Below are positions 16,288 through 26,500 of a stretch of 58,977 nucleotides of DNA, piece by piece. The notes beneath the pieces were generated by a model that saw nothing but the letters and a program-made list of their open reading frames with translations, was not told the DNA's origin and did no database searches. The first letter of the stretch is position 1. Each line of letters starts with the position of its first letter. The position numbers were made by a program, and so were the translations under genes. Location of the stretch: contig DROQ01000131.1 of the NCBI GenBank assembly GCA_011321845.1, positions 1-58,977 on the forward strand. The letters are read 5' to 3'. This stretch comes from Planctomycetota bacterium (lineage in GTDB: Bacteria; Planctomycetota; UBA1135; GCA-002748355).

Positions 16288-17664
16288 ATGGCGAAAAAAC
16301 AAGACAGAATCGGCTTGTCCCTGACCTGGCTCTGCGCGGGATCGCTGGGACTCTGCCTGGTGGGAGTGATTGGCCTCCTTCTTCTTTTGGGATACCAGGG
16401 ACTGAGCGGGTTTTGGCCGAGCAGGGTGATGGAAGTGCATCTCAAGGGTGGGGGAAAGGCCCTTGGGGAGTTGGTCCGGGTGGAGCCCGAAAAAAAACGC
16501 TTCCAATTGAAGATCGGGAACCGGGACTTGTATGGCTTGGACTTCAAATGGTTCAAGGACGAAGACGTTCTTCGGCGGGAATGGCCCGAGGACGTGGTTC
16601 GGGTCGAAAGGCTTGAGCACGGGATCTTCCTCGGCCGCCTTCAGGCGATCCAAACCGGCGAAAACAAGCTGATGGGAGAAGAAGCCTGGAAGTTCCTCCA
16701 AGACCCGGAGCGACAAAAGAAGGAAAAGGCCGTATTGGAGCTGGTGGACGTCGAAGGGACCCCCAAGAAGATCCCCCTCGAGGTCGTTCTCCGAACCATT
16801 CGTCCCAACGCCATGGGATTCTGGTCCAGGTTGGGCCTGTTCTTCGCCCGGAATCTGGAGTTCCTGACAGAGAACCCCAGGGAGTCGAACACCGAGGGCG
16901 GGGTCTTCCCGGCCATCTTTGGAACTGTCCTGATGGTTTTTTTGATGACCCTTTTCGTCACTCCTTTTGGGGTGCTCGCGGCCCTCTACCTCAGGGAGTA
17001 CTCCAAGGGGGGATGGTTCGTGCGCGGGGTTCGGGTCGCCGTCAACAACCTCGCGGGGGTCCCCTCTATTGTCTTCGGGATTTTCGGACTCGGCTTCTTT
17101 GTCTATCTGGTGGGGGGGAGCCTCGATTCCCTCTTCTTCAGCGACCGCTTGCCCTCTCCGACCTTCGGGACGGGTGGGATCCTCTGGGCCTCCCTCACAC
17201 TTGCTTTGCTGACGATCCCTGTGGTGATCGTGGCGACCGAAGAGGGGCTCGCTGCTGTTCCCGGTCTTGCCCGCCAGGGATCCTACGCTTTGGGGGCCAC
17301 CAAGTTCGAAACGATGTGGAAGGTGGTCCTCCCCGGGGCCGCCCCCGGCATTCTTACCGGGGTCATTCTCGCAATCGCGCGGGCCGCTGGCGAGGTGGCC
17401 CCCCTCATGATCGTGGGGATGGTCAAGCTCGCCCCCGACCTCCCTTTGGATGGGGAGTTCCCCTTTATCCACCTGGAGAGGAAGTTTATGCATCTAGGCT
17501 TTTATATCTACGACCTGGGCTTCCAGAGCCCCAACGTGGAGGCTTCTCTCCCCATGGTCTATGCAACCGCTTTCCTGCTCGTTGTTTTGGTGACGGTCCT
17601 CAACCTTTTTGCCATCATTGTTCGGAATCGGCTTCGGAGGAAATATGCTACGAGCGCCGTCTGA
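16288..17664 (+). CDS. pstA: Phosphate ABC transporter permease PstA, long form
   Basis: A 458-residue permease partner of PstC. It starts at ATG 16288. After a first membrane segment (about 12-38) there is a ~150-residue polar, Lys/Glu-rich region ([33 protein letters not shown]) absent from the ~290-residue classical PstA. The core then shows [21 protein letters not shown] and the EAA loop ([27 protein letters not shown]). The extra region probably faces the same side as the PstC insert. Its last 20 bases overlap pstB, whose GGAGG site (17636-17640) lies inside pstA. Confidence 0.93.
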   Translation: MAKKQDRIGLSLTWLCAGSLGLCLVGVIGLLLLLGYQGLSGFWPSRVMEVHLKGGGKALGELVRVEPEKKRFQLKIGNRDLYGLDFKWFKDEDVLRREWPEDVVRVERLEHGIFLGRLQAIQTGENKLMGEEAWKFLQDPERQKKEKAVLELVDVEGTPKKIPLEVVLRTIRPNAMGFWSRLGLFFARNLEFLTENPRESNTEGGVFPAIFGTVLMVFLMTLFVTPFGVLAALYLREYSKGGWFVRGVRVAVNNLAGVPSIVFGIFGLGFFVYLVGGSLDSLFFSDRLPSPTFGTGGILWASLTLALLTIPVVIVATEEGLAAVPGLARQGSYALGATKFETMWKVVLPGAAPGILTGVILAIARAAGEVAPLMIVGMVKLAPDLPLDGEFPFIHLERKFMHLGFYIYDLGFQSPNVEASLPMVYATAFLLVVLVTVLNLFAIIVRNRLRRKYATSAV

Positions 17665-18529
17665 AACTGGAACGTTGGTCTCCCCTACCGAATCATCGGA
17701 GAGAAACTTGGAATCTTCTTTGACGACGAACCCCGAAACCCCTCCATCCGACCCCTCGGGGCAGTTTCAGCCGGAAAACCCCATTTTCCGGTTGAAAGGG
17801 CTCAATCTCTGGTACGGAGAAAAGCAGGCGCTCCACGACATCAATCTGGACCTTCCCGAGGGCAAGATCACGGCTCTGATCGGCCCTTCGGGTTGCGGCA
17901 AATCCACCCTCCTGCGTTGTTTGAATCGGATGAACGACCTTGTGGATTCGGTGAGGATCGAGGGCAGCATCCAATTCGAAGGGATGGATATCTTCGACCA
18001 TGAGGTGGATGTCAACGCTCTTCGTGCCCGCGTGGGGATGGTCTTCCAAAAATCCAACCCCTTTCCCAAGTCCATCTTCGAGAACATCGCCTTCGGCCCC
18101 CGGATCCATGGGACGACCAGCAAGAGCGAGTTGGAGGAGATCGTCGAGAGTTCTCTGAAAAAAGCGGCGCTCTGGGACGAGGTCAAGGACCGTCTCAAGG
18201 ACAGCGCCCTCGGCCTCTCGGGCGGGCAGCAGCAGCGCCTCTGTATCGCGAGGGCCATCGCAGTGGACCCCGACGTCATCCTCTTCGATGAACCGTGTTC
18301 CGCCCTGGATCCTGTGGCGACCTCCAAGATCGAGGATCTCATGCAGGAACTGAAGGGGACCTATTCTCAGATCATTGTGACCCACAGCATGCAACAGGCA
18401 TCCAGGGTCTCGGACCTTACGGCCTTCCTCTATCTGGGGAGGTTGGAGGAATACGCGCCGACGGAAGAACTCTTCACCCGCCCCAAGGCCAAGCGGACGG
18501 AGGATTACATCACGGGACGTTTTGGCTGA
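17645..18529 (+). CDS. pstB: Phosphate ABC transporter ATPase PstB
   Basis: A 294-residue cytoplasmic ATPase that powers phosphate import. ATG 17645 has a GGAGG site four bases upstream, within pstA. The Walker A motif is GPSGCGKS (80-87), the signature is LSGGQQQR (191-198), and Walker B is VILFDEP (211-217). An H-loop THSM follows. PstB-specific features include the LNRMNDLV and [10 protein letters not shown] stretches. The first ~45 residues are a Ser/Thr/Pro-rich extension not present in typical ~250-residue PstB. Confidence 0.96.
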   Translation: MLRAPSETGTLVSPTESSERNLESSLTTNPETPPSDPSGQFQPENPIFRLKGLNLWYGEKQALHDINLDLPEGKITALIGPSGCGKSTLLRCLNRMNDLVDSVRIEGSIQFEGMDIFDHEVDVNALRARVGMVFQKSNPFPKSIFENIAFGPRIHGTTSKSELEEIVESSLKKAALWDEVKDRLKDSALGLSGGQQQRLCIARAIAVDPDVILFDEPCSALDPVATSKIEDLMQELKGTYSQIIVTHSMQQASRVSDLTAFLYLGRLEEYAPTEELFTRPKAKRTEDYITGRFG

Positions 18530-18549
18530 AAACCGAGCCTTCTCATACG

Positions 18550-19245
18550 ATGCAAAACGAACGCATTCTGGTGGTCGAGGACGAGGAGGACATCCGAGAA
18601 CTCATTGCCTATCACCTGCGGCGGGAAGGATACGAAGTTTTGCAAGCCCACAACGGGCTCGACGCTCTCTCCCTCATCAAGGAGAAGAATCCGGACCTCG
18701 TACTCCTGGATCTCATGCTTCCAGGGATGGATGGCATCGAGATCTGTCGGAGAATGAAGCAGGATCCCCTTACACGGGATGTCTGCATCATCATGGTGAC
18801 GGCCAAGGAGGAGGAGAGCGACCAGGTCCTGGGGCTGGGTCTCGGGGCCGATGATTATGTGACCAAGCCTTTTCGGCCCAGGGCCCTCATGGCCCGGGTC
18901 GAAGCGGTCCTTCGGAGGGGAAAGCTGAACAAGGACCATGCGGCTTCCGAAGATGTGCTGGAGCATGGTCCTCTGGAGATCAACCGGGAGGGACATGAGG
19001 TCTATGCCGAAGGCCGCCTAGTCCCCCTCACCGCGACCGAGTTCAAGCTCCTTCATTTCCTTGCCTCCCATCCGGGGCGGGTCTTCTCCCGAGGACAGCT
19101 CCTGAGCCGAGTCATCAAGGACGCTCTGGTGACCGAGCGAAACATCGATGTCCACATCCGTTCCATCCGCAAGAAGCTGGGGAAGCATCGAGAGTTGATC
19201 CAAACGGTGCGGGGAGTGGGGTACAAGATGGTCGCTTCCCCATGA
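18550..19245 (+). CDS. phoB: Phosphate regulon response regulator PhoB
   Basis: A 231-residue OmpR/PhoB-family transcription factor. The receiver domain has the acidic pair E10/D11, phosphoacceptor D54 (LLDLMLPGMDG) and K106 (DDYVTKPF). The C-terminal winged helix spans about 135-228 (ATEFKLLHFLASHPGRVFSR, and the recognition region RNIDVHIRSIRKKLG). It follows pstB by 20 bases and overlaps phoR by ATGA. The location within the pst operon makes PhoB the natural name and suggests autoregulation. Confidence 0.93.
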   Translation: MQNERILVVEDEEDIRELIAYHLRREGYEVLQAHNGLDALSLIKEKNPDLVLLDLMLPGMDGIEICRRMKQDPLTRDVCIIMVTAKEEESDQVLGLGLGADDYVTKPFRPRALMARVEAVLRRGKLNKDHAASEDVLEHGPLEINREGHEVYAEGRLVPLTATEFKLLHFLASHPGRVFSRGQLLSRVIKDALVTERNIDVHIRSIRKKLGKHRELIQTVRGVGYKMVASP

Positions 19246-20528
19246 GCTTCCTCTTGGGCCTGGGGATCGGGATCTTCTTGGGGGCATTCTTCTTCTACCG
19301 CCGGCACCGATGGGCGCGCAAGGAGACCAAGGAGGCCTTCGAGGAGATCGAGGAGGCATTGCAGCGATTGGTGGGAGGAAAGGAATTGAATCCCGGGTTA
19401 GGACTCGGCCTTCCCTTTCGGGGGCGCAAGGTCGCCAACCTGATCCGGACGACCCATCAATCCCTGAGAAGCCTCCAGGAAGAGAGCAGGGAGGAGAACG
19501 CCCGGGTGCGGGCCGTCCTGGAGGGGATGGTGGACGGGCTCGTCTACCTGGACCAGGAAGGACGCCTCCTCCTTGCGAACCGCGAGGCCATTCGTCTCCT
19601 GGAACTCCCCGCCAAGCGTTGGATGCGTGGGCATTTCGAGGAACTCTTACGCAATGAAGAGTCCAAGTCCCTGCTGCGCCGCTGCCTCAAGGACCGTCGG
19701 CGGCAGGATCTGGAGATGGAGCACCACAATGCGGTTCTGGAGATGAGCGCAGTCCCCCTGGAGGAGAAGGGGGTGAACCGGGGCGCCATCCTTGTGCTGA
19801 GAGATGTGACCTCACTCCGCGAGCTTCAGACGGGGCGGAGGGCCTTTGTGGCCAATGTCTCCCACGAATTCCGGACCCCCTTGACGGCAATCCTTGGGTA
19901 CCTGGAGACCGTCCTCCATGACCCCGACATGCCCCGGGAGGAGCGTGTTCGCATCCTCGAGCGGGTTTTCGCCCAGGCCCAGCGACTGGAAGCCCTGGTC
20001 CTGGATCTTTTGCAACTGGCAAGAATCGAGTCGAGCCCCGAATCGGGATCCCAACGTAAGATCTTCTCACCCAGGGTCCTGATGGGCTTCGTGGTCGAGG
20101 CCTTTCGTCCCCAAGCTTTGGAGAAAAGCATCGAACTGAGCCTGGAGGATGCCGAGGCCCCTGCCCGGATCTTGAGCGACGAGGACGCTGTCCGGCAGAT
20201 TCTGGAGAATCTGGTTTCCAACGCCATCCGCTACACCCCCGAGGGAGGGCGTGTTCGCCTCCGCTGCAAGGCCCTGGGCGAGGATCTCTGCTTCGAAGTG
20301 GAGGACACGGGGATCGGCATCGCTCCCCAGCATCTCAGTCGGATTTTTGAGCGTTTCTACCGGACCGACCCCGCCAGGACGCGCTTCCAGGGGGGAACCG
20401 GGTTGGGGCTTGCCATCGTCAAGCACCTGAGCCAGCGTCTTGGGGGGCGGGTCCAGGTAAGGAGCGAGGTGGGCGAGGGGAGCACCTTCAGCCTTCACCT
20501 CCCAGGGACGGTTCTGAAAGACGAATAG
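19242..20528 (+). CDS. phoR: Phosphate regulon sensor kinase PhoR
   Basis: A 428-residue membrane-anchored histidine kinase. A single N-terminal membrane helix (about 2-19) is followed by a basic linker and a PAS domain (about 88-195). Next is the HisKA dimerisation motif VSHEFRTPL with H208. The catalytic domain has an N box (ENLVSNAIRYTP), G1 (DTGIGI), an F box and G2 (GGTGLGLAI), so it is complete. It has little or no periplasmic domain, as in E. coli PhoR, where phosphate is sensed through PstSCAB and PhoU. The start overlaps the phoB stop as ATGA. Confidence 0.93.
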   Translation: MSFLLGLGIGIFLGAFFFYRRHRWARKETKEAFEEIEEALQRLVGGKELNPGLGLGLPFRGRKVANLIRTTHQSLRSLQEESREENARVRAVLEGMVDGLVYLDQEGRLLLANREAIRLLELPAKRWMRGHFEELLRNEESKSLLRRCLKDRRRQDLEMEHHNAVLEMSAVPLEEKGVNRGAILVLRDVTSLRELQTGRRAFVANVSHEFRTPLTAILGYLETVLHDPDMPREERVRILERVFAQAQRLEALVLDLLQLARIESSPESGSQRKIFSPRVLMGFVVEAFRPQALEKSIELSLEDAEAPARILSDEDAVRQILENLVSNAIRYTPEGGRVRLRCKALGEDLCFEVEDTGIGIAPQHLSRIFERFYRTDPARTRFQGGTGLGLAIVKHLSQRLGGRVQVRSEVGEGSTFSLHLPGTVLKDE

Positions 20529-20542
20529 GGGAAACCCTTTGG

Positions 20543-21004
20543 TCAGCCCTCGATCCTTGCAAGGAAGCGGGAAAAGCGGTAAGCCCGGGGAAAGCGGTCC
20601 TGGGGAGGGCTGAGCGTTCGGATCGGAGAGGGGAAGCCCTCCTTTCGCCAGCAGGACTCGAGGTAAAGAAGGGAAAAAAGGATTCCCTCGCCCTTTTCCC
20701 TGCCCGGTTTGAGGCTCAACTTCCAAAGTCTTTGGAAGGTGGCGAGGGTCTCCTGGGTGGGGACCTTGTGCAGGGCCGCGTTGACAAATGCGAGCCTCTT
20801 GTTCCACAACTCCTGATCCGTCAAGTTCCCCCCAAGGGAGGGGGCCGTTTTGTGCTGGGAACCGCCCAGGACGGGGAGCAGGAGGGCGAGAAGGAAGGGA
20901 AGGAACCAGCTTCGATACCAGGGTCGGGGAGCTTTCCTCAAGACCTCGTCCCATGAAAAATCCCGGTGATCCCGGCCAGGGTCTCCCAAAATCCGGATCT
21001 GCAT
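20543..21004 (-). CDS. Hypothetical single-pass membrane protein
   Basis: A 153-residue protein of unknown family. A polar ~30-residue start is followed by one membrane segment (about 33-47, FLPFLLALLLPVLGG), then a basic, aromatic-rich domain. The orientation is probably N-in. It converges on phoR with only 14 bases between stops. The frame has no strong ribosome site, so the start at 21004 is tentative. Reality is supported by the hydrophobic segment and absence of a competing gene. Confidence 0.55.
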   Translation of the reverse strand: MQIRILGDPGRDHRDFSWDEVLRKAPRPWYRSWFLPFLLALLLPVLGGSQHKTAPSLGGNLTDQELWNKRLAFVNAALHKVPTQETLATFQRLWKLSLKPGREKGEGILFSLLYLESCWRKEGFPSPIRTLSPPQDRFPRAYRFSRFLARIEG

Positions 21005-21056
21005 GCCCGGATTCCATCCGATGCTTTCGGATGAAACAAGCTAAAATCATCTAAAG

Positions 21057-21305
21057 TTATTCTTCGCCCTCCTGGCTGCCTCCTCCACCCAGCAATTCAT
21101 CCAGGGATCCGGGACCCTTTTTTTCTTCTTCCAAGGCTTGGAGGAAGCGTTCCTGTCTCTTCTTTTCCTCTTCCCGTAGGCCCGCTTCCGGGAAGTCCAG
21201 AGCGGAGGATCCCGTGTCTCCCAGGGCGACTGCCTTTTTCTTCCAGGGAAAGACCTTGAGTTTTTCCCCACAGCATGGGCAAGTGGTTATGAAAGGATGC
21301 TCCAT
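21057..21305 (-). CDS. Small CPxCG-like cysteine motif protein
   Basis: An 82-residue protein starting at ATG 21305 with a GGAGGAGG site just upstream on the minus strand. The N-terminus has ITTCPCCGEKLKVFPW, a CxCC knuckle similar to the CPxCG family of zinc-ribbon-like small proteins, but no second cysteine pair is seen. The rest is a charged helix (REEEKKRQERFLQALEEEKK) and a Gly-rich end (ELLGGGGSQEGEE). It is divergent from the ECF sigma gene, 109 bases away. A longer minus-strand frame (to 21548) would run into the sigma gene and is not favoured. Confidence 0.65.
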   Translation of the reverse strand: MEHPFITTCPCCGEKLKVFPWKKKAVALGDTGSSALDFPEAGLREEEKKRQERFLQALEEEKKGPGSLDELLGGGGSQEGEE

Positions 21306-21414
21306 TATCTTCTTCCTCCTCCACAAGTTTTGGACACAATACGAAAAAACTGCAGGCAGGATTGTACTGGGGAACCGGGCGAGCCGGCAGAGAGATCCAG
21401 CCCTTTGTTTCGAG

Positions 21415-22101
21415 ATGAGAGGAGACGCTCTGGAAACCGAAAAAAGATCGGGAACCGATTCCGAAGCTCCCCGTCCGAGGCCACCTGTGGTCGAGGAGAT
21501 CTGTTCGACGGAAAAGGATGAAGACCAGGAATTGGTCAGGAGGTTCAAAGAGGGGGATCGCGAAGCCTTTCCTCTTCTTTTGGACCGTTACCAGCGATCG
21601 GTTTTCGGGATGCTCAGAAACATGGCCCCATGGGGAAAAGAGACAGCGGAGGACCTTTGCCAGGAGACCTTTATGAGGGTCTTCCGAGGTCTCCCCGCCT
21701 TTCAAGGGGGAAGCAAGTTCAAGACCTGGCTGTTCCGCATCGCAACCCACGTGGGGATCACCGAGATCCGAAAGCGGAGTGCGTTGAAACGAAGCGGGCG
21801 AACCTGGTCGATCCACGGGGATGAGGAACGGGGGATCCCCTCCCGGGACCCGATTGCTCCTACTGGAGACCCATCCGAAGAACTCTCCCATGCCGAAGAG
21901 CTGGAGCGGCTTCGCCTCGCCATCGACTCGATTCCCGCCCTCTGGCGTACGGTCCTGGTCCTGAGAGACCAGGAGGGAAGATCCTATGAGGAGATCTCGG
22001 AGATTCTGGGAGTGCCCGTGGGGACGGTGCGCTCACGGCTGCATCGCGCGCGTTCCCGGGTACGGGAGGCCTTGGAGCAGTGGAAAGGGGGGAAGGCATG
22101 A
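21415..22101 (+). CDS. ECF-family RNA polymerase sigma factor
   Basis: A 228-residue sigma-70 family factor of the extracytoplasmic function type. Region 2 spans about 45-110 (DREAFPLLLDRYQRSVFGMLRNM, AEDLCQETFMRVFRGLPAF, FKTWLFRIATHVGITEIRK). Region 4 is at about 165-220 (IDSIPALWRTVLVLRDQEGRSYEEISEILGVPVGTVRSRLHRARSRVREAL). A charged 40-residue N-terminal extension precedes region 2. ATG 21415 is chosen because upstream readings lose ribosome sites. The stop overlaps the next gene (ATGA), which encodes a membrane protein placed where an anti-sigma factor is expected. Confidence 0.93.
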   Translation: MRGDALETEKRSGTDSEAPRPRPPVVEEICSTEKDEDQELVRRFKEGDREAFPLLLDRYQRSVFGMLRNMAPWGKETAEDLCQETFMRVFRGLPAFQGGSKFKTWLFRIATHVGITEIRKRSALKRSGRTWSIHGDEERGIPSRDPIAPTGDPSEELSHAEELERLRLAIDSIPALWRTVLVLRDQEGRSYEEISEILGVPVGTVRSRLHRARSRVREALEQWKGGKA

Positions 22102-23558
22102 CCGATTTTCCGAACTTTGATTCCAAACCCTTCCGTCCCCCCCAGGAATGGTGGGAAGGGGACACGGAGGCCTGCCCCGATCCCGCATGGTTCCTGGACT
22201 ATTCCGAGGGCACTCTGTCCCCCGCTCAAGCCGAAGATTGTCGGAGGAGGTTGGCGGAGGATGCCGAACTCTACCGTCGTTACCAGGGCTACCTCCAGGT
22301 GAAGGAGAGAATGAAGGAGCTTGGAGCGAAAGAGGGGATGGGAGACTTGAGGGCGCGGATTCTCGCGGGATTGGAGGGGGTTCCCCATGCGGAGGGGGTT
22401 CCCAGATCCGGCGGCTCTTCGGCCCGGGTCCTCGCCTTTGTGGCTTCGATCAGTATCGCTGCGGCGGCTCTTCTATTCTTCTTTGTTCTGATGAGGAGTG
22501 AACATCGCGATCTTCCCCTGGAGATCGGGAAGGCTCCCAGTCTGGATACCGTCGGGGACAACAAGGACCGGATCCCCGTCCTGAACGAGGTGGAAGAAGA
22601 GAGCGAGGACTCCGGCCCGGCCTCGGGGAATCCCTCGAACAAGGTTCCATCGAAGATCCAAAACGCCCATGAGGGAAGGGACGCAGGGAGAGGCCGTGAG
22701 AAAAGGATGGCTCGTCTGGCGAAAAGCCCCAAGAAGGGGGAACCTAGGGACGAGGAGCTCAAGAGAGGGAAGAAGAGGGGGGCAACGGCTCAAGGCCTGA
22801 GAGGAGGAAACCCTCGAGGATCGGAGGTTGGGGCTTCCCGGGCTTCCAAGGGGAATGCCCTCAAAGCCGTGGTCGCTGAGGAGGGGCGGTTGGAGACTGC
22901 CAAGCGGAGCCAGAGTCGAAAGCGGGGCCTGGCCCGGAGGGAGTCCAATCCATTGCCTCCCTCCAACAAGACTCTCCCCAAGGTCACCCTACTCGAGTTC
23001 GTTTTTTCCGGTAGGGGGAGCGAGAACAAGGTTCGAGGGGAGCTTTCCAAGCTGGTTCCATCCCTTTTTATGGGAGGGAGAGCCTTCGACCGGTTGGACA
23101 AGAAGTCCGACCAGAAGAAGGGGGAGGGTCTTTATCGGATCGCCCTGACCGGAGAGGAATTGCTCGTCTTTGTAGAAAAGATGAAAGCTCTCGGCGGGGT
23201 TCTGCAAGAAAAGCAGATCGCGCCTCCCTTGGTTGTGACGAAATGGGCAAGGGGAAGAGAAAACACCGGCACCGACGACTTTGCGCTGGGCCGCCGACCG
23301 GTTCCGGAAAAGAAGGGGGGAAGGAAGAGGAACTCTTCTCCCCCCAAGGCCATGGAGCTGGGATCTTCGAAGAGGGGAGTTGCCAAAACCCCCTCGGAGC
23401 CCAAGGGCCAGGCCCGGGCTAACCAGAAGAAAAGGAAAACCAGGAAGGATCAGGAGGGCTTGGGTTTCCCTTCCTCTCCCAGCCCCCGTACTTCTTCCAG
23501 GAAAAAGGCGAAGGCGAAAAAACAGGTTTTTTATATCCGCCTCCGCTTTTCCAAGTAG
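22098..23558 (+). CDS. Putative membrane anti-sigma factor with long Lys-rich domain
   Basis: A 486-residue protein. The N-terminal ~100 residues are cytosolic with a helical segment typical of anti-sigma domains (PDPAWFLDYSEGTLSPAQAEDCRRRLAEDAELYRRY), though the HxxxCxxC zinc motif is absent. One membrane helix (about 115-137, VLAFVASISIAAAALLFFFVLM) is followed by about 345 residues rich in Lys, Arg, Gly and Ser, probably periplasmic. Within it a structured block (TLPKVTLLEFVFSGRGSE through LLVFVEKMKALGG) stands out. The gene is translationally coupled to the sigma gene, which supports a partner role. The signal sensed is unknown. Confidence 0.75.
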   Translation: MTDFPNFDSKPFRPPQEWWEGDTEACPDPAWFLDYSEGTLSPAQAEDCRRRLAEDAELYRRYQGYLQVKERMKELGAKEGMGDLRARILAGLEGVPHAEGVPRSGGSSARVLAFVASISIAAAALLFFFVLMRSEHRDLPLEIGKAPSLDTVGDNKDRIPVLNEVEEESEDSGPASGNPSNKVPSKIQNAHEGRDAGRGREKRMARLAKSPKKGEPRDEELKRGKKRGATAQGLRGGNPRGSEVGASRASKGNALKAVVAEEGRLETAKRSQSRKRGLARRESNPLPPSNKTLPKVTLLEFVFSGRGSENKVRGELSKLVPSLFMGGRAFDRLDKKSDQKKGEGLYRIALTGEELLVFVEKMKALGGVLQEKQIAPPLVVTKWARGRENTGTDDFALGRRPVPEKKGGRKRNSSPPKAMELGSSKRGVAKTPSEPKGQARANQKKRKTRKDQEGLGFPSSPSPRTSSRKKAKAKKQVFYIRLRFSK

Positions 23559-23560
23559 GG

Positions 23561-23587
23561 CCCAGGCCCTTGGAAGGGCCTGGGGGG
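23561..23587. terminator. Bidirectional hairpin between converging genes
   Basis: CCCAGGCCCTT (23561-23571) and AAGGGCCTGGG (23574-23584) form an 11-bp stem with a very tight apex. It occupies nearly all of the 30-base gap between the anti-sigma-like gene and the convergent 23589-26843 gene. No clear T-run is present on the plus strand. Confidence 0.6.
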
Positions 23588-23588
23588 T

Positions 23589-26500
23589 TTACTGGTTTCC
23601 CAGGGGCATCCCCTTCATATCGGTGAAGCGGAGACTCAGCTTTGCCTCTGGACCCGGTTGGAAGACGAGGACCCGGAGCTGGTTCTGTCCCTGCCTCAGG
23701 GGAACGAGGATGGCGTCCTGGTCGGGAACCATCTCCCGGATGACCTTGCGGGTGACGATCGGTTGACCGTTGAGAAACACCTTGGCCCCACCGGTGGAAC
23801 CCAGGCGAAGGATGCCCTGGCCTGCGATCGGTGAAAAGAAGGGTAGTTCGATCCCCATGACCCAGGGACCCCTTGGGAGGGCCTTGCCCTTGGCTTTGAG
23901 GATTGCACGGAGGTCCAGGATGGGGGAGGAGGACTGGAAATGCACTTTTCCGCCTGCCTTGGCGACCGCGCCGAAATCGAGGCGATCCAAATCGTCCAGA
24001 TGCTTCGCGAAGAGGGGCCCCACGAAGCTTCCTGTCTTCAAGAAGCCAGGGTGGATGATCCTTCCACCGAGGCGAGTGAAGGCATTGGCGGCTGCGACGA
24101 GCATGCGGTGGTTCCAAAAGGCCTTTGTCTTGAAGGTGGCGCGGTTGGGTTCCATGGCTCCTACTCCAAGCAGCAGGGTGTCGAAGTTCCGCTTGTTCTT
24201 GCGAAGATCCACGAGGAGGTTCGCGAGCTGTTGGGGCAGGAGGGGAAGCCCGATATCGAGGATCATGGCTCCCTGGGGAGGCATGGCCAGGGGATTGGTC
24301 GCCAGGTAGAGGATCCTGGGATTCCCCTTGGGAGTGGGAGGGGGAGGAACAAAGGGCCCCGGGCCGTTTCGCTTGGGGAGGAAGCTGTCGTCATCGACCG
24401 GCCAGGATCCTGTTTCGTTGATGGGCACCTGAAGGGTGGGATAGCGGACGTAGACCTCCTGGCCCACATTGATGGCCGCGTCAATGGCATCCACTCCAGC
24501 AGTGTCCTTGTTGATGCGATCGTAGGAAATCCTGAACCGCAGTTTCCTCTTTTTCTTGGTCCTGTCTTGCTTATCCCCTTCGTTCCTTTTCCAAACCCGG
24601 TCCAGGAAGATATCGAAGAGGTGTCCCTCGTGCTCGATGTGCTTGATCGAAAGCCAACGGGAGCGGTTGGGGAGGCGGAGTTTGAAGCGCTGGTCCTTTT
24701 TGGACCATCCGGGCGAGCAGACGTAGCGGATCCCGTTCAGGGCAAAGTAGATGGCGTCGATGTTGATTCCGCTCTCCATGGGGCTGAGTCGATTCGGCCA
24801 TTCCTTGTTGTAGGAAGAGACGGGGTGTCCCTCGGGATCATAGAGTTCGCCCCATTCTCCTCCTGGGCCCGCCATGTCTACCAGGGCGTCCAGCACGTCG
24901 TTGCGGCGGCCATCCTCGAGGTCGCAGAGGGAGTAGAGGAGGAGGCCCTGGAGATGTCCAGGTGCGTACCCCACGGTCGGGGTCATGCCGACCCGATTGT
25001 CCTTGAGGTAGAGAGCAGAAAGGCTGCTGCGCAGGTTCTCCCGGTTCTTCTCCCCGATGGCGTAGGTGTAGCCGATCCACTGGGGGAACAGGTTGGGGAT
25101 GCCGTAGGGAGCGGTGTGGGGCGCAAAAGTGATGGGAGAACGGAAGGGAGCGAAGCGCTTCTGTTTGGGGAGCCAGAAGACGGCCTCCATTTTCTGGAGA
25201 TAGTCGATGTGAAAGCTCTCGTAAAAATCCTTCTTCTTGCTTTGGAACTTCTCGTCTTTTCGCGAGGCACCCGCCATTTTGCGGTCGTAGTCTTCGCCGA
25301 GTTCGGAAAGGGCGTTGATCGACATCATGTAGAGGACGCTGTTGACGAAGGAACGGGAGCGGCGGTTGGGAGTGTCGGCCGGGAAGAAGCAGTTGGGTCC
25401 CACACGTCCTGGGAAGAGGCTGAAGAAGGCTCCACCCAAGGACGGCTCGTCCCCGCTCGTCGGAAAGCTTCCGAACTTGTCCCCCCGCATGGCTTTGAGG
25501 CAGGCCTCCAAGAAGGGCCAGCGTTCGACCAGCATGTCCTGGTCCCAGGTGGTCCGGTAATACCATTCATGCATGAGGAGGACCCAGGCGGGGATCTCGG
25601 TCTGGGGGAAGCGGATCGAATCCCAGGAGAACCCTTTGCTCCTGAGCTTGGCTTCGGCCTGGCTCAGATCCAGGTCCAGGGGGAAGGAGCTGCGCAATTC
25701 CCCGGTGACCACGGTGGCCTTGTAGAGATAGTCGAGGATGCGCCTGGCGTCCCGGGTCATGCCATAGCGGAGGAAGGCCAGGACGGGGCCGATGGACCCT
25801 CGGACGCCGACTTCCCGGTTGTGGATCATGGAACACACAGCCCCCGAGGGTTCACTGACCTGGACGGTCATGAGTACCTTCCAGTCCTCGAGAAGGTCCT
25901 GGATATCCTGCCGATCCGTGTGGATCCGGGTCGTTCCCGCGAGCTTGTTGGACCACCAGGCCAGGCTGTCGCCCAACTCCTTGGTAAAGGATGCCTGATC
26001 CACCTTGGCGCTCGGGAAGTTCCCGTCGGCCTTCTTGGTTTGGAAGCTGAGGACCAGGCTCTTGCTCGCACCGGGAGCGATCTCCCCCAGGTCGATCCTG
26101 AACTGGTTCCCTTGGGCCCTTCCTCCTCTGCTGGAGACGAGGCGGGCTTCGAAGCCCATCCCGGCATCGCGCGCCGTGAGGAGACCTGCTTGGACGCTTC
26201 CCTGGTCCCAGGTAAGAAGCAGCTGGGCAGATCGGGGGCTCTTGCCCCGGTTTCGAATTTCCACCCAGCGCTGCAAGCTCGTTTTCCAGGCGAAGTTGAT
26301 GGTGGAAAGGGCGAGGGCGCCGGGACTCCCGAAATCCCCTTCCGCGTCCTCCGAGATGACGATGTTGGCCCCCCGAACCTTCCAAAGGCTCTGGGCGGGA
26401 AGCGGCAGGACCTGCCCCCTTTCTATGAGATCCAGGCGCATCTCTCCGAAATGGCCCTTGGGGGACCTGGGATCCAATGTCCGATAGCGCGGACCGGTGA

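Noticed and set aside
21371-21376. GGAACC as an ECF sigma autoregulatory -35 element
   Set aside because: The motif is present before the sigma gene, but no matching -10 was found at the right spacing; the same letters occur by chance elsewhere.
21306-21548. Longer minus-strand version of the CPxCG-like protein
   Set aside because: It would cross into the sigma-factor gene, and a GGAGG site fits ATG 21305.
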